DNA from: Phorcus lineatus
Lineage: Eukaryota; Mollusca; Gastropoda; Trochida; Trochidae
NCBI GenBank assembly: GCA_921293015.1
Contig: OV121089.1
Location: 40,100,520-40,164,519 of the forward strand
Direction of reading: 5' to 3'
DNA: 64,000 nucleotides
Shown piece after piece: positions 11,301-23,600 of this stretch (position 1 is the stretch's first letter; every line of letters starts with the position of its first letter). Under the pieces are notes generated by a model. The model was not told where the DNA came from. It ran no database searches and saw nothing but the letters and a program-made list of their open reading frames with translations. The position numbers and the translations under genes are program-made.

Positions 11301-14300
11301 TTGAAATAAGACGGGTACGCTTTGTCCTGCCAAATCTTCCATTTCTTAAAGAAATGGTAATCAATATACGAACTACTTTTTCCCTGTGTAGCGATGAAGC
11401 ATTGCATTAGTCAATATACAAGGCGTAAGATAGAAACCTTGTGCGGTGCGCCAGAGCTTTTTATTACATATTTTACCTTTATGTTCAAATGATAAGATAC
11501 TCATACATTGCTGTTTTCTATAACATTTTAACGGCTGCAATCTCCAGACATCTTAATACACATATTTAAATTGTCATTTAAGTTTTTCTTATCCCTTTGA
11601 TGAATGTCGCCCTCTGTGCGCCTGTGGCTGTCAATAATGTCTTAAATATCGTGGCAGAAACTTCCACGGTGCAAAGATTTAATTTGTAGGAACAGAAAGG
11701 GAATTATTGGCGGATTTAAACTTTAAAACAACATTCACGTATGGCGGATTGCTCAATTCTTGATCTGAAAACCAAAAGCAATTTTGGAACATTTTACGGC
11801 GCTTCTGTCGCATACGTTGTTGAAATTGGCAAACAAGCTGTCCATAGTTCAGGGAAGCACATACACAATTTGTATTTTATATCAAAATAACGTTGTCATT
11901 GCTTAGTCTGCCGAAGGTTACCTGGTAAAGGAGTGAGTAGGTTTTAACGTGCTGTCAGCAATATTTCAGCTAATTAGCAGAATACACATTCCTAATCTAA
12001 TTCTTTTAAGCGATTTTCCAGTTCTTATCACGTCGTTGGACAAATTGAATATTTGATGTCCTGCCTTTGGTGATCGTCTTTGGACTCCTTATCGTATCTT
12101 ACTGAAGAGTCAAAAGAAAAACAATGGAAACCTGTACTTTACACATACGATAAGAAAATTCATTTGCTTCGCAGCCCCTTTTGATAGGAACTTTCCTTCA
12201 GTGGTTTGTTTATGTTCCCAGAGGTCCATGTTAACGAGCTTGTCAGTGGCTACAACTCGTGACAAATGATAACATATTAGGAATAAACCACAATCTCGGG
12301 AGACATTGATACAGGTCATATACACTATTCAACAAGGCTATTCACACAGCCATATCAAGCTCCGATATATGTACTGTTATAAACATACTCATAAAGTGAC
12401 ATCGGTAAGTATCACTCGTAACGTATTCATAAATGAGCTACCCCCAATTTAAAAGTGGAATTACGTCTATGTGACCTTCTTTATTAGAGCTACGTTACTT
12501 TAATTAGTGAGAGGCGAGTTTTATGGCGTCATCGCAAGACGTTCGTGCCCAGGGGGCCGTTGCACAAAACACTAAGGTTACCTTAAGTCATTAAGGTAGC
12601 CGTAGTGCAATGTTAAAGGATGGCACTAAGGTTAACCTTAGTGTTAAGTTGCTTTGTTACAGATCGAGTTTTAACAGCTTCGTTCAATATGCGATCTGCC
12701 TTGTCAATTGTCCGTTTCAAAAACACAACAAATGCACATGTTCGGCTTTGACACGTTATGAGCATGTTTATAACAGTATATATATATCGGAGCTTGATAT
12801 GCAGGTGTGAATAGCCTTGTTATATATTGTATATGACCTGTATAAATGTCTCCCGAACTTGTGGAATTAACAAACAAAGGAGTCAGCTTCACGTTTGCCA
12901 AAAAAATGTTTTAAAGGGGACAGTAAGGAACCTCAGTGATTTACTTACACGTGTATGATTTGTCATGTTCTTCATCGCGGAACTTTATAAACAAGTCGAT
13001 AAAATCTCGGATATTGTCCTTGTCGTACGAGATTTCATGCTCTTTCACCTCCTCGACAACAAACTCGTCAAACTGGTCGTACACGTCAATGTTCATTTGC
13101 ATCCCCTACAGGCAAATCAAAAATCGATACCTTGTAGGCTATAAAAAGATTTCATGATTATCTAAAAACGAATGACAAAGCTTATTAAACTTAAACTTCA
13201 ATTTAGTAAATATTACTTAGATTCACATTTCATATATGAATTCATATAGTATGTTTCGTTTTGCTGCACTTGATTCAGGAAGGATGTTTTAGCGTTCCCT
13301 TTTAATTAACTTGAAATTATTACTACCAATGAGTTATTTATTCATCATGCAATTACTTTATGTATCTGAAGATTTTCTTAGCATAGCATTGTTCACATGC
13401 AAATGAACAATATTTGATAATGAAATAAGGATAGCAGGGATAGTTTGCAGCTAGTAAAACAAACACGTACATACATCACAAATGTCCGCAATCAAGAAAT
13501 GAGCTAAAATGATGGCCACACATCACTGTTTCTTCATGTGATGAAGCTTTTTTAATAATGTACTTGTTATTATCCTTATGAAAAGGTACTTAATGCTGGG
13601 ATGGCCGAAGGCATAAACTCATCGGCTGGGCCGTGTGATCATTACAATACTAAAAGTTAATTTTCAACGTGACCACAACTGTAAAGTTTTCCCTATTGTT
13701 CTTGAAATATGTAATTAATAAACTGTAGAAAACCGTTGATATTGCATCAATTTTACCTTAAAGATATTATATCCCAGTTTTGTATCCGACTTCAATTCCC
13801 ATTTTCATAAAGACAATACATTCAAGTAAATAAAACACCAAACAGAGTTTTGATGCGTCCTTTAATTAAAAATATATAACGGTTCAAAGTGCGTAGAAAT
13901 TGGCCACCTCGAAAGCCCAATTTAAACAGTCCCTAGAGTGGCCTAGCTCTCCTTCGAGGGATGTGACGTCATAGACAGGACTCGCTGCGCGTTTGATTGT
14001 AAACAAGTATATATCAATGCAGATATTGGTCGCATTCGTCTACGTTTTCATTGCGAAAGAGACGTGCCTTCTTCCTGTGTTGCTGCCAACTGTACTAATA
14101 AGAAATCAGGAGACATTCAACTGCAACGGATCCTGTCCGATTCGCGAATTGGACAAAGTTTGTTAGACAGAAAAGAGCGAAGTGGAGTCCCAATGACATG
14201 ATCTTTCCTACGATTTCAAAACGCACCTTGGACTTGCCCCACAAAGGAAAAGACTCGTCAAAATGCCGTACGAACAGTTAATAAACAGATGAAGATGATA

Positions 14301-17300
14301 ATAGGCCCGCTACCCGTCTATCCAGCGAGATATGACAACCATATCGGAAGAGAAAACGGACGGAATACTTTGAGAAGAAGGAACGAAAGAGGGTAAGGGA
14401 TTTGAAAGATAGGCTAATTCAAAATTCTATTCAGGGGGAGGTGGGATAAATAATCATGAAACTTGTGGGGAGTTGACTATAATTGATGCTTTTGCAGACG
14501 AATGTTGAGTTTTTATATGCAGTATGAATTTATGTCTCTTTAGATTAGTCTCAGAAAATAATAGTTCAAACCCCAACAATTGTTTGAATTTTTAGTATTT
14601 GATTGCATATGGGGGTGAAAAAATCATAGGGTTGAACTAAATAGTTATTTCAACATGTTGGAGACTATAATGAAATAACAATAATATATATATATAAATA
14701 GGTGACAGGTTTGTAGTTTGTTACATTACTAGTTTTTGGGTATATACTATTTTTTGTGTGCTGATTACTCTAAGGATACATACAAAAATGTTGGCACGTC
14801 ACTTATGTTTGTATGTTGACACTACAGTTATGGTTATAACATTTATGAAAAATTAAAATGTCTTGCTACAGCGTCATTTTACAAGTAACAAAAAGTGAAA
14901 TTAAAGTCATAAAGCTGCCACGGTGAAACATTTACCATTTAATGTAGCCTTACAGTGGATAATCTATAACCAATTTGATAGTGATAAACTTTGCAGTATG
15001 AAATAAGATATTTAGTAATACAGATTTGTTAATATGTTGTCATGTGTCACGTGTATTGTCAAACCTAATTACCTTCATCAAGTTGCAATAAAGGCTGTTG
15101 ATCATGTGTGAGGATAGAGTTTAGATAACTAATCAGTGCCTTGTGTATTACCTATAGGAAATGTGCCAGGCGCTGAGGTCATTAGGTTTATTGCTTAATT
15201 GTACAGGTGTGTGGCATTTCATGTAGACTGTTAGGTAATAACTTTATGACTATATTTTCTGGTGTGGACAATTAGTGTTAGGTAACTAAAAACCTCTCTC
15301 TGGTAAAATACCGGTACTAAAGTACTAAAGGAAATGGAAATAATATGCTTTTCAGCGTTAATATTTTTATTTGGTTGAAATAGTTAAAACTGACAAAGAA
15401 ATTCATATTTACAATACATTTCCAAGCAGGCTTTAACTTACATAACAATCAACAATAAATGTTGTGTTATTATTGACAATATTGGCCTACATCACTCTAG
15501 ATTAGTACCACACTCTTTATCTCAAACACTGACCATTATTATACTGACTCATACAAAACAACACTAATCTGTATCCTTACTATGCAAAATACATTAGTAC
15601 GTAACTCTAAGTTTTTATGAAGGTGGCAAATCGCGAATCAAGAGGTACATTTACTAAATACATCAAAGATTTGATCTTTTTTATCACTAATAACTAGGTA
15701 ATAAGGCAAAAAACAGCTGCTCGGAACCTCGTTTCCCAATGACGAGATTCGGAAGTTGCCGAGAGGCAGTCCATCAAAAGCGAGATCTCATTGTTACAGT
15801 CATGCAAAGCAGAAACACGGAGTTACGATATTGTGTTGACACTTTAAATTGGCACAAAGAAGTAACAAATATTCTACATAAACAATGGTCAATCAACTGC
15901 ACAGGGGGATAGTCGATTTGTCTAGGTGTTCAAACAAGAAAACAGTCAAAATGGCGGCAGATAACAGTTTGGGTTCACTCGATCGGCATTATCGGAGATT
16001 AACAACCCAAACAAATAACAACAACAATAGTTAACAAATGTCAAAGAGAATATGTCGATGTATTGATATTAATAGCTTTGATGACTTAGGGTTTTTTTTA
16101 TAAGTACAATTAGTGAAAATATATACGTTCACGACCGCTGGAATCTATAATGTAAACAATGACACAGATCAGCCAGTCGTTAACGAGTCCTGTCTATGTC
16201 ACAACCCCCCTAGCACCTGATTGGCTGATAAAACGTTTGGCGTCTGTTTTCCGGAAGTGTTTATAAAACACGTTTTTTCTGCTATTTTCAGGTGGATGTG
16301 AACCTAAATAGTTGTTGATATTTATTCATAACTGTGTCTTGAAGTATTTCCGCTAATCGTACCCCCTATGTGGATATATTATCTTTAATACACAATTACA
16401 AGTAGACACTGTTTAACTCATTTTGGAATCAATAAAGAAAACCGGAAGAGACAAATAGATATATTTTAAACATCCTAAATGCTGGTCAAAGTCGCGTAGT
16501 GGCCTTGAAAATGGAATCAAGGTTAGCCAAATCAACAGTTGACTGAGCCTTAAACCATTCTTAAAGACCCTAGGTGCAGCGCTTCACGAGATATCGCGCT
16601 AACAAGAACGGGACGGACGTACGGACATTCGGGGTTGAATATCATGTTCCCCGCTCTGTGCTTCGCGGTGTTCATAAGTTAAATACTTCACTAGTACACA
16701 TTCTTTTGTAATTTTTATCATATTTTGTCATTACGATTCGGATTGATTTAATTTGTTTAGATAAATATTACTACCTTTTTAAAAGAGGGTATGAATCTCA
16801 AGATGGGGAAAGCGTTACATATCTGGAACATGCCAGGTCTGCTGAACACTGCCGTGAGGAGCTGGATCATTCTCTGGTACTTGCTGTCCTCGTACTCGAA
16901 CCTGGCATCATCAAGAACAGAATCTGCACAATAATGACAATAAAGATGATGATGATGATGATGATGAAGAAGATGATGAAGATGATGATGATGATGATGA
17001 TGATGGCGCTTTATCATTTTTCTCAATGCAAAGTTCATCGGAATTGTGTTTGTGCATTGTGCATCCGGCAGCGCCATTTAAAAGTTATTCTATTCTTATA
17101 AAGCGTAGTGTCAAACAAGTAAGCATACAAATCCCATTATTAACGTCTTTGCGTAGGACGTGACCAGACTTTGTACACCGGGTGACGAGTTCTACCATCC
17201 CCGAGTGATAAGAAGAGATGCATCCCCAAGGAAAAGAAGTAACGCATTCTCGCCACGTAAAAGTTTACTCGATTTCTCTTACTTGATATGAGTAGCTTCA

Positions 17301-20300
17301 TATACATGTACAGTACCTTCTGGGCTAATAATATTAAATCATGACTGGATGCGATAATTATTTCAATTTGCGACATCGTTTGAGCATTATAATTGTTACT
17401 TTAAATCTTAAGGCGACGGTTGTTCCTTTGCCTGTGCTGTATGCAAATATTTCTAAAGGAAGTCATTCGGCAAGTATACCATAAATCGTTGGATAAAAAA
17501 TAAGGACGCTTCCAGTATTGCAAATTTTCACAACAATGTTTCCTTTTAAGGGATTCGGAAAATATGACCACCTTGCAACAGTTTTAGTGAGAAGGTCTTT
17601 TATGAGAAGGAGTTTATGTAGCCCCTGTTTGATCAATACCGTAGGTTATGAGGATGTACAAATCCTTGGAATATTCTAACCTCTGTTTTGTTTCGGTATT
17701 TTTTTAACTCCTAACTTTAGTATTTGTTTCAGATATTCACTTACCATAAAGTAAGAAATTTTACAAAGTAAGAACCGATTGTTGGGGTAGAATCTGCGAA
17801 TGGTGCCCGATCGGTTGAGATGAGGCTACACTATCAATGGGCATGTCGTTAAACGTTGTCACCGGTTCGAGCGTGCGTCCTTTTTCCCGCCTGTCCTCTA
17901 ATGTACTTTTATCAAATGTAACCATTTACCATTGTCACCATTATTGTAAATATCGAAAGTACATATTATGTACTTTACATTCATGTATCCATTTTTATCA
18001 TTCATGTCTTTATTCGCCGCCTATGGCTATTTTTATGTGTTCCAATGTCATTTTCATGCTCAATTTACCAGCCTTTTGCATGTAGCATTTCAATGTCAAT
18101 ACTCATGTTATATATATTTATATTAGAGTTTATGCCCTTTAAAATAAGCCATAGTATGATACTGTAACCTCAATAGTTATGGAGCTAGGGCTATTTTAGC
18201 ACAAAAAAGAAACACAACTTGAGTTTCACCCAAGGATAAGCTTAAGCCAGTGTTAGATGGCTTTTACTGAGGTCCGCACTCGGCCTTTAAAAGCGGAAGA
18301 TATTGCTTTTGCTTACGCAGTCTTGAACTGACCTTTGCGGGGAGCGGTCACGTATGGAGGGGCGGATGGACAGAACCCTTGGGAGTCGGATGTTGGTTTG
18401 GTAGGGTTAATAGTCCTTATTTTCTCTGTACCTTTTTGGAGTATGTGATAACTTCCTTTACAGTTTTAACCTTACATTCCCTCCCATTATTTATAAGTTT
18501 TACTATACCCGAACTAGTGTTCTTATTTATTTACTCACTCAAGTAGTTGATAAGGGATCATCTAAAGTACTGTGTGCTTGTTGTTTATTCATCCCTATTT
18601 CGTCCATCCGTGACCCATTAGGCATCTGTATATTTGACGCCAGTGTTGATTTGTCTGATTGGTGTTATCTCATTTAGACGGTCATTAGCTTGTCTAGTTG
18701 TTTCACCGTCTGGGTATTAGCGATGCTACTGTCTACTTGTTTATTCAAGGGTCGTTGACTCCCCTAATGAGTTGTTAACTCCTCTTGAGTTGTTTACGGG
18801 TAGACAGTTGTCGTACCCAGTTATCGTCTTGTTTAGATCGCAAATAAATCACTTTATTCACTCATTTCTTCTCTCTTACTTTTATTGGCTTGATTATTTT
18901 ATTTTCTTATCTTTCTGCCGGATAAACGTGTCTCGTCTGAGTCTAGACACCGTGACAAACGTGAACAGCAAGAACTACTAAGTGAGAATTATGGGGGTGC
19001 TTGAAACTGAAAAACAATGGTCGTATGAAAAGCCATTTGTAAGTATAATAATATAACAAACTATGAGAGAAGTGTCGATAAAACTGTTCTAAGTGAGCTA
19101 ATAAATTTACAAATGAAATGATCAGATGTTATTGAACAAACTCGTTTTATGCGATCTTATACGTAGTCTATTGGACAGTAATGCATATGGAAAATCTGTA
19201 AGTAATGGAATGGTCATGTGACCCGTACCGTACCTGGAGCCGAAGATGATGCTGCAGATGATGTTAGAGGTCGCCATGGCGAGGTACTTCTTCATGGCCA
19301 CTGGCTTTTCCCCCTGAGCGGACAGAATTCTCCCGATCACGTTCACTTCCTCCAATATCTTCTCCTCAATCGTCTGCTTCCCCATCCCGAAATCTCGCAG
19401 CGCGTGCATGGCCATCCGTCGCATGTCCTTCCATTTCTGTTTGTTGCTCAAGATGACTCCTGGAATACGAAGTAAATTTATATCACAGGATACTTCAACT
19501 ATAATTACATGTTAAGCTCAAGCTCGACTATATGACATGACATCGCGTCTGACGTACATGTGCTACTGTCGTAGAGGATGTCGGTAGGCTTTTAGGGAAA
19601 GAGGTTTTAAGGTAATAATGCACAAAAAAAGCTTCACTTTCATGGTCAATTTGAGTTAAAACTGGACTAATTACCGAAACTTGAGGAACGCTACATGGAC
19701 CGCTAAGGGGGCGATATATACAAACACACCCTTTTATCGTTGGAAGAGCGAGGATTTGGCAAACATAAAGAATTTTCAAACCTGCCAAATGTGATATCAA
19801 ATGGCACATGAACATGTTAAATGATATCCTGAAGATAACAATCATATATGTAAAGATATTAAACCCTTCATGGCAACGTATGAATATTCCAAATGTTGTA
19901 TACATATATATCATCCTATAAAAAGGTATACCAAACGATTAACAAAGTTATCAAAATGGGACGAGAATGCATCTAATATTACATGATAATATCGAACGGG
20001 ACTTAAAGATACCAAAATTTGAGTAGAGATATTAAAACATTATAAACATTTTAAACGGTACATGAAGATATCAAATTGTATATGGGGATATCAAATTGTA
20101 TATGGTGATCTCAAATGTTATATCAATATATCAAATGTTACATGAAGATATAAAATGTTACAATGAAGATATCAGTTGGTGCATCAAGATGTAAAACATG
20201 ACATGTTATCATGATACATTAACATATCAACCGAAATGGGAGATACAATAAGATATCACCTGTTCCTATCTCTGAGATGTACTGGAGAAAATCAGGCCGG

Positions 20301-20593
20301 TCACTGAAGATGTCTTTCCTCTTCACTAAAACCTCGTTGATAGAATCCAATCCATTCACAGCTATAACAGATATCCCCCCGTATTTTAACAGAAATACGT
20401 TGCCATATTTTGATGCGTATTTACATAGAAGCTCAGGCAGTTTGCCTCTGCTACCTTTAAATTCCAGCAAGTTGCCGATAATTGGCCATCCGCGAGGGCC
20501 AGGGGGTAGGGTTTTCCTCCAGGAGACAAAATAACAGGCAAAAAGAAAGACCACAAGAAAGAGCACTACAGTTGTGATATCAAGGCCATCCAT
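8210..20593 (-). CDS. Cytochrome P450, CYP2-clan type, complete 8-exon gene
   Basis: The exons on the minus strand are 20593-20260, 19459-19229, 16923-16775, 13105-12949, 11241-11105, 10039-9943, 9013-8810 and 8385-8210. All introns are GT..AG and all phases fit, giving 1485 nt, or 494 residues plus stop, the normal microsomal length. Landmarks: an N-terminal membrane anchor (about residues 7-24); LPPGPRGWPIIGN hinge; C-helix W121xxxR125; I-helix AGTETT (304-309); K-helix E361xxR364; PERF (416-419); heme loop FSIGPRMCAG with the ligand Cys441. All catalytic landmarks are intact. The product should be an ER-anchored heme monooxygenase using NADPH-P450 reductase; the substrate cannot be predicted. 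The introns hold a SINE, an inverted repeat, a THAP relic and a solo LTR. The subfamily is unassigned. Confidence 0.95.
8810..9013 (-). CDS. P450 exon 7 (PERF region)
   Basis: Begins with CT after ttccag, completing an Ala codon, and encodes PLSVPHAV, then HLDPDIWLEPEVLKPERF and SAFMPFSI. It ends in phase 1 before GTAATT. The ATG seen inside (MNGFY is really LNGFY) is not a start. Confidence 0.93.
9390..9695 (-). mobile_element. tRNA-derived SINE, copy 1 (P450 intron 6)
   Basis: On the minus strand the head (9690 downwards) carries TAGCGCATTGGTTAGCGC, a good box A, and further on GGTCCGTGTTTTGAATC, a decayed box B. This is the layout of a tRNA-like RNA polymerase III promoter. The body and the tail (GGTGAGGTGA on the plus strand, about 9390-9400) recur at 60690-60960 and, inverted relative to that copy, at 60095-60268. 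It is not a functional tRNA gene. Confidence 0.8.
9943..10039 (-). CDS. P450 exon 6 (K-helix)
   Basis: A 97-nt exon starting in phase 0 after TTGCAG and ending in phase 1 before GTAACA. It encodes LPYVEATILEIQRISNI, containing the invariant ExxR pair of the K-helix. It is too short to show up as a long open frame but is required by phase on both sides. Confidence 0.92.
10440..10640. repeat. Dispersed repeat, copy 1 (second copy near 39.7 kb)
   Basis: The segment around TTTTGGCAGGTCACTGAAGT and about 150 bp after it recurs in the same orientation at about 39725-39900, at lower identity. No coding capacity and no clear ends are visible. Both copies are old. This one lies in P450 intron 5. Confidence 0.5.
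11105..11241 (-). CDS. P450 exon 5 (I-helix)
   Basis: A 137-nt exon from TTTTCAG to GTAAGG. It encodes LRLIVDLFMAGTETTSTTLG, the oxygen-activating I-helix with the conserved A/G-G-x-E-T-T signature, and ends KCQTEIDS. The longer open frame overlapping it (start 11270) is a different, meaningless frame. Confidence 0.94.
12285..12868. repeat. Long inverted repeat flanking a MITE-like core (P450 intron 4)
   Basis: The left arm 12285-12399 and right arm 12751-12868 are inverted copies of about 115 bp that include CGGGAGACATT and CATATCAAGCTCCGATATAT. The centre (about 12545-12660) has a second, smaller set of inverted motifs around CTAAGGTTAACCTTAG. This is a fold-back or composite MITE of roughly 580 bp. 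A fragment resembling the core occurs near 41310-41370. Confidence 0.7.
12949..13105 (-). CDS. P450 exon 4
   Basis: Phase 0 start after CTGTAG at 13106, and phase 1 end before a consensus GTAAGT. It encodes GMQMNIDVYDQFDEFVVEEV and IRDFIDLFIKFRDEEHD, the G-helix to H-helix region. The 157-nt length fits the flanking phases. Confidence 0.92.
13900..16520. mobile_element. Relic DNA transposon with THAP-like domain (P450 intron 3)
   Basis: At about 14068-14290 (+) one frame reads SSCVAANCTNKKSGD followed by LQRI. After a frame change it continues ANWTKFVRQKRAKWSPND. This resembles the start of a THAP zinc-binding domain as found in P-element-like transposases. Inverted subterminal matches around ATAGACAGGACTCG lie at 13961-13984 and 16184-16202. 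The rest of the interior is non-coding. The outer limits given are approximate, and the assignment is tentative. Confidence 0.4.
16775..16923 (-). CDS. P450 exon 3
   Basis: The exon starts with AT after TTGTGCAG, giving Asp with the last G of exon 2, and ends in phase 0 before GTAGTA. It encodes SVLDDARFEYEDSKYQRMI to LRFIPSFKK, the F-G helix region. A (CAT)n-type repeat lies directly upstream of the acceptor. Confidence 0.93.
16944..17004. repeat. (GAT)n microsatellite beside an exon
   Basis: About 60 bp of GAT units with GAA interruptions, 20 bp from P450 exon 3. On the gene strand it is an (ATC)n tract placed where the polypyrimidine tract should be, so its length could affect splicing of exon 3. 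Confidence 0.9.
17930..18957 (+). mobile_element. Solo LTR of a Ty3/gypsy-type element (P450 intron 2)
   Basis: From about 18000 the sequence (TTTATTCGCCGCC, GAGCTAGGGCT, GGAGTATGTGATAACTTCC, AGGGATCATCTAAAGTACTG, GCAAATAAATCACTT) matches in order the LTR at 30350-32225 and ends at the same CCGTGACA. No internal region flanks it, so it is a solo LTR. The left limit is approximate. It is on the opposite strand to the host gene and carries an AATAAA-like motif (18842-18847). Confidence 0.75.
19229..19459 (-). CDS. P450 exon 2 (C-helix)
   Basis: The exon starts with GA after TTCCAG (Gly with the last G of exon 1) and ends in phase 1 at TAC-G before GTACGG. It encodes VILSNKQKWKDMRRMAMHAL, with the WxxxR heme-propionate contact, through NIICSIIFGSRY. 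The alternative donor two codons upstream (AG|GTACGG) would break the phase with exon 3. Confidence 0.94.
19960..20230. repeat. Degenerate ~20-bp tandem repeat (P450 intron 1)
   Basis: A unit resembling GATATCAAATGTTACATGAA recurs many times with substitutions and small length changes, ending just before the donor site of exon 1. It is an old minisatellite with no coding role seen. Confidence 0.6.
20260..20593 (-). CDS. P450 exon 1 (membrane anchor, hinge)
   Basis: Starts at ATG 20593-20591 (MDGLDITTVVLFLVVFLFAC). A hydrophobic anchor is followed by a basic stop-transfer (SWRK) and the Pro-rich hinge. It ends in phase 1 before GTGATA. The open frame running past the donor (GDILLYLPF) is intronic. 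Confidence 0.95.
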
Positions 20594-20650
20594 GTTCCCG
20601 ATCGGCAGTGTCTGTACTGACTGTTGCTTTTGTAACTTAAGGCCAAGTCC

Positions 20651-20657
20651 ATAAATA
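20651..20657 (-). promoter_or_regulatory. TATA-like element upstream of the P450 gene
   Basis: The minus strand reads GCTATTTATGG about 60 nt before the start codon. It is a possible TATA box; support is position only. Confidence 0.3.
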
Positions 20658-20699
20658 GCAAGCGCATGCGCAATTTAACAACCTGAGAGGCGAATGCAG

Positions 20700-23600
20700 A
20701 TCATTATTGTCATATCAGCTTCATGTGGAATTCAAGCTGAACTATTTCGGGGGCTACAAGTATGAAATGGGACACGTTAATCTAGCTTAGATGATACGAT
20801 GTAGAAAGTTCATAGTTACGCAAGAGAACAAATACTTAACGAACGATAACTAGCAGTTACCCGTTCAACAATTCATACGGTGAATACGGTGATAGCAGGG
20901 GTATATACAGTACACCAAGTTCGTGCTCCTATACGCATGATAATATGGACACCGCGTAATAAGATATCATGCACAGGAGAATGTGTTACGTTCCGGTCAA
21001 AAACTAGGTCACTGATTATTATAACCTACTACATGACCTGGTTGACAAAATCGGTATTTCCCAGTCGTAACTACTAAGTTAAGATGTTAATAAAGAAAAC
21101 TTCTGTTACACAATGTGATTTTTATCGTAGTTTAACTCCTACCAAATGACAGAAAAGATCTATTATAATGAAATTTTAAAACCATGAATCTTTTATCTAT
21201 AGATGAATGTTGATTTCACAAGTATTTGAATCCACTCATTTCATTAGGCAACTTTAATTCATGAAATCATACAAGTGTTGTAAATTGACAATAAATGCAA
21301 AGTTAGTGAAATCATAAATCATAAAGTTTTGTGGTTTATTGCAGCCACGCGTCATCAAAGTTCGAAAATGATGCCGCATTATCAGAACCTAAAGTTATGT
21401 TTCGAGTACAAAAGTATGTAATAATACAGTACAAAGATAAAAGCGTAGGATTTTTCAAGAAAGTGGTAAATGTAAACCGAGGATGATTATGGAGTATTCC
21501 TATTTCTTACAAAAAGATGAGTTTTAAAGTGATATATAGTATGTTTTATAATTGTTCATGTGGCTTGAATAAGATGCAAAATACCATACGTCCTGGGATA
21601 ACTTCAAATCACCTCTCTAAAGTAGCATCTCTTCCTCTAAATTATCATAATTATGATACACTGTATGTTCTTGTTTTTAAAAAAACTCGGAAAAAGTCAT
21701 ATTATTGTTAATAAGTCGAACATCTGCGCTCCATGAACATATTCATTAGTTAGGTTACCTACTAAACACTTCAAACCAATGCTTATCTTCGTTTATGCTG
21801 TAAATTGATTTTAAAAGTTACGTTTGAGACATTGGCGCACGTCACTGTCCGATTTTCGATCAAACATCGCGATTTAAACCTGTGATAAGCATTATGATGC
21901 GGATATATCTTCAGAAACAATAACTACTTCTTCATAAAATAACACCTTGGCTTTTGCACCTTGATTGTTAAACAGCATTAAAAAGGATATGTCGGTACTT
22001 AACGTTTTATGGGCATTCTTAAAGTTGAGGAGATGAATAATGATGAAGGCTATTATATGAAAAAAACGCCTTCTTTACTTTGGGCGGGCACTGGTTTGAA
22101 ATCGACATTGTCTATGTGGGACATTGTTGTCCCATAATTCAGAAGTAGTCTAAGTACTGTTATCACCATTTGCAGTAGCGCAATAATATTTCCTTGAGAT
22201 AGTTACGTTAAACAGTTAACTGTCTAAATCGAAGCTTATCTTCCATCGCTTTGGCTGATGTGGGGTTATCGTGTTGATGTCGGACTACGGGTTGGTCACG
22301 AAATGACACACTGTTAATATAACTGTCACTAGACAAAGTTTTCATATCAGCTAAAGTGCAAGGACCAAGGCTAAGTTACAGTTTTTGACCACGCTTCTCA
22401 TAGATGTACGTGGTTTCCTGTGGAGGTGTTTCTTCAACTATATCGCAGTCCTGACCGAGGCTCGCCCAGCAGTAGTACTATAAGCTAGCGCCGATAGCGG
22501 TAATATCGGCTATGGTTCTTGGCTATACGATTTATTTAAATCATGCTTCGCAAGTAACTACGTTCACTACATGATAAATGAAATATGTGATAAATGAATG
22601 TTAGAAAACCATTTTCTTTTTTTCTAAATGCATGGATGCGCCACTGCCCGTGCTTGTTATTTAAGGGGGAAATTCGAATCCTCTGAGAATATTGCGAAAA
22701 AATGAGCACTTTAATATCGTAGTGACCCGAATGTACTGATTTTTATATCTCTCAAACTGAACACTCTCACTAACCTCTTTTTGTACATAGCTTAGCTATT
22801 GTCCTGTCCCTCTCGTTGAGTGCAATGTTGTCAGACATACAGTAGCTGTAATTATCAAGAGAGGACTTTCCTTATTCGGATACAGTCAGACCAATCCTCT
22901 TCCTAGATAAAACGTACAGTTATATAATGAAAAGTATAACAAAAACATTCTTATGTTTTAAAAATACATACCCAAAGCCTGATTTTACAAAGAACTAAAA
23001 TGTGATAAAGTACAAAATGTAGATGACGAATATTCAACCTCTTTATTCACATCATTGCAACGTTCTGTATAGACCGTTATATCGACCTCTTTATAGGGGC
23101 ATACAGCATATTTTATAAACAGGCATGCACGACATATAATATGTACATGTAATACTAAGTTGGTTCTCTACGTTTACCGAAGTCCATTGTTGGATATTAT
23201 CAATGACGAATCAGTGTCACGGTCCCTGGTGAAAGTTTGCCCAGACAACAGTGAGAGAAATGATAAAACCTGCTCGATGTAGTATCCATATATCTTGACT
23301 GAGGCAATTGTTAATATCATGGGGCCTTGCACTTTGATAATTTGAACTCATAATTATTTTTAAAGTTGTTTTTGGACAAATTTGTACTTTGACATTCAAA
23401 ATGAATAATAGGTTACTAGTAGATCAAGAGAGTATCAAGCTAGTTATAACCGTGTGCACAAACACATTCGTGATTTATTCAGTGAAACCGATATCGATAA
23501 AGAAACTCTCGCTAGATGTCACATTGACCTATAGATGGAGTCACACACGAACGGAACTCTACAGGGTACAAATCCATGCCAATTATAGTCCAGCGGAATA

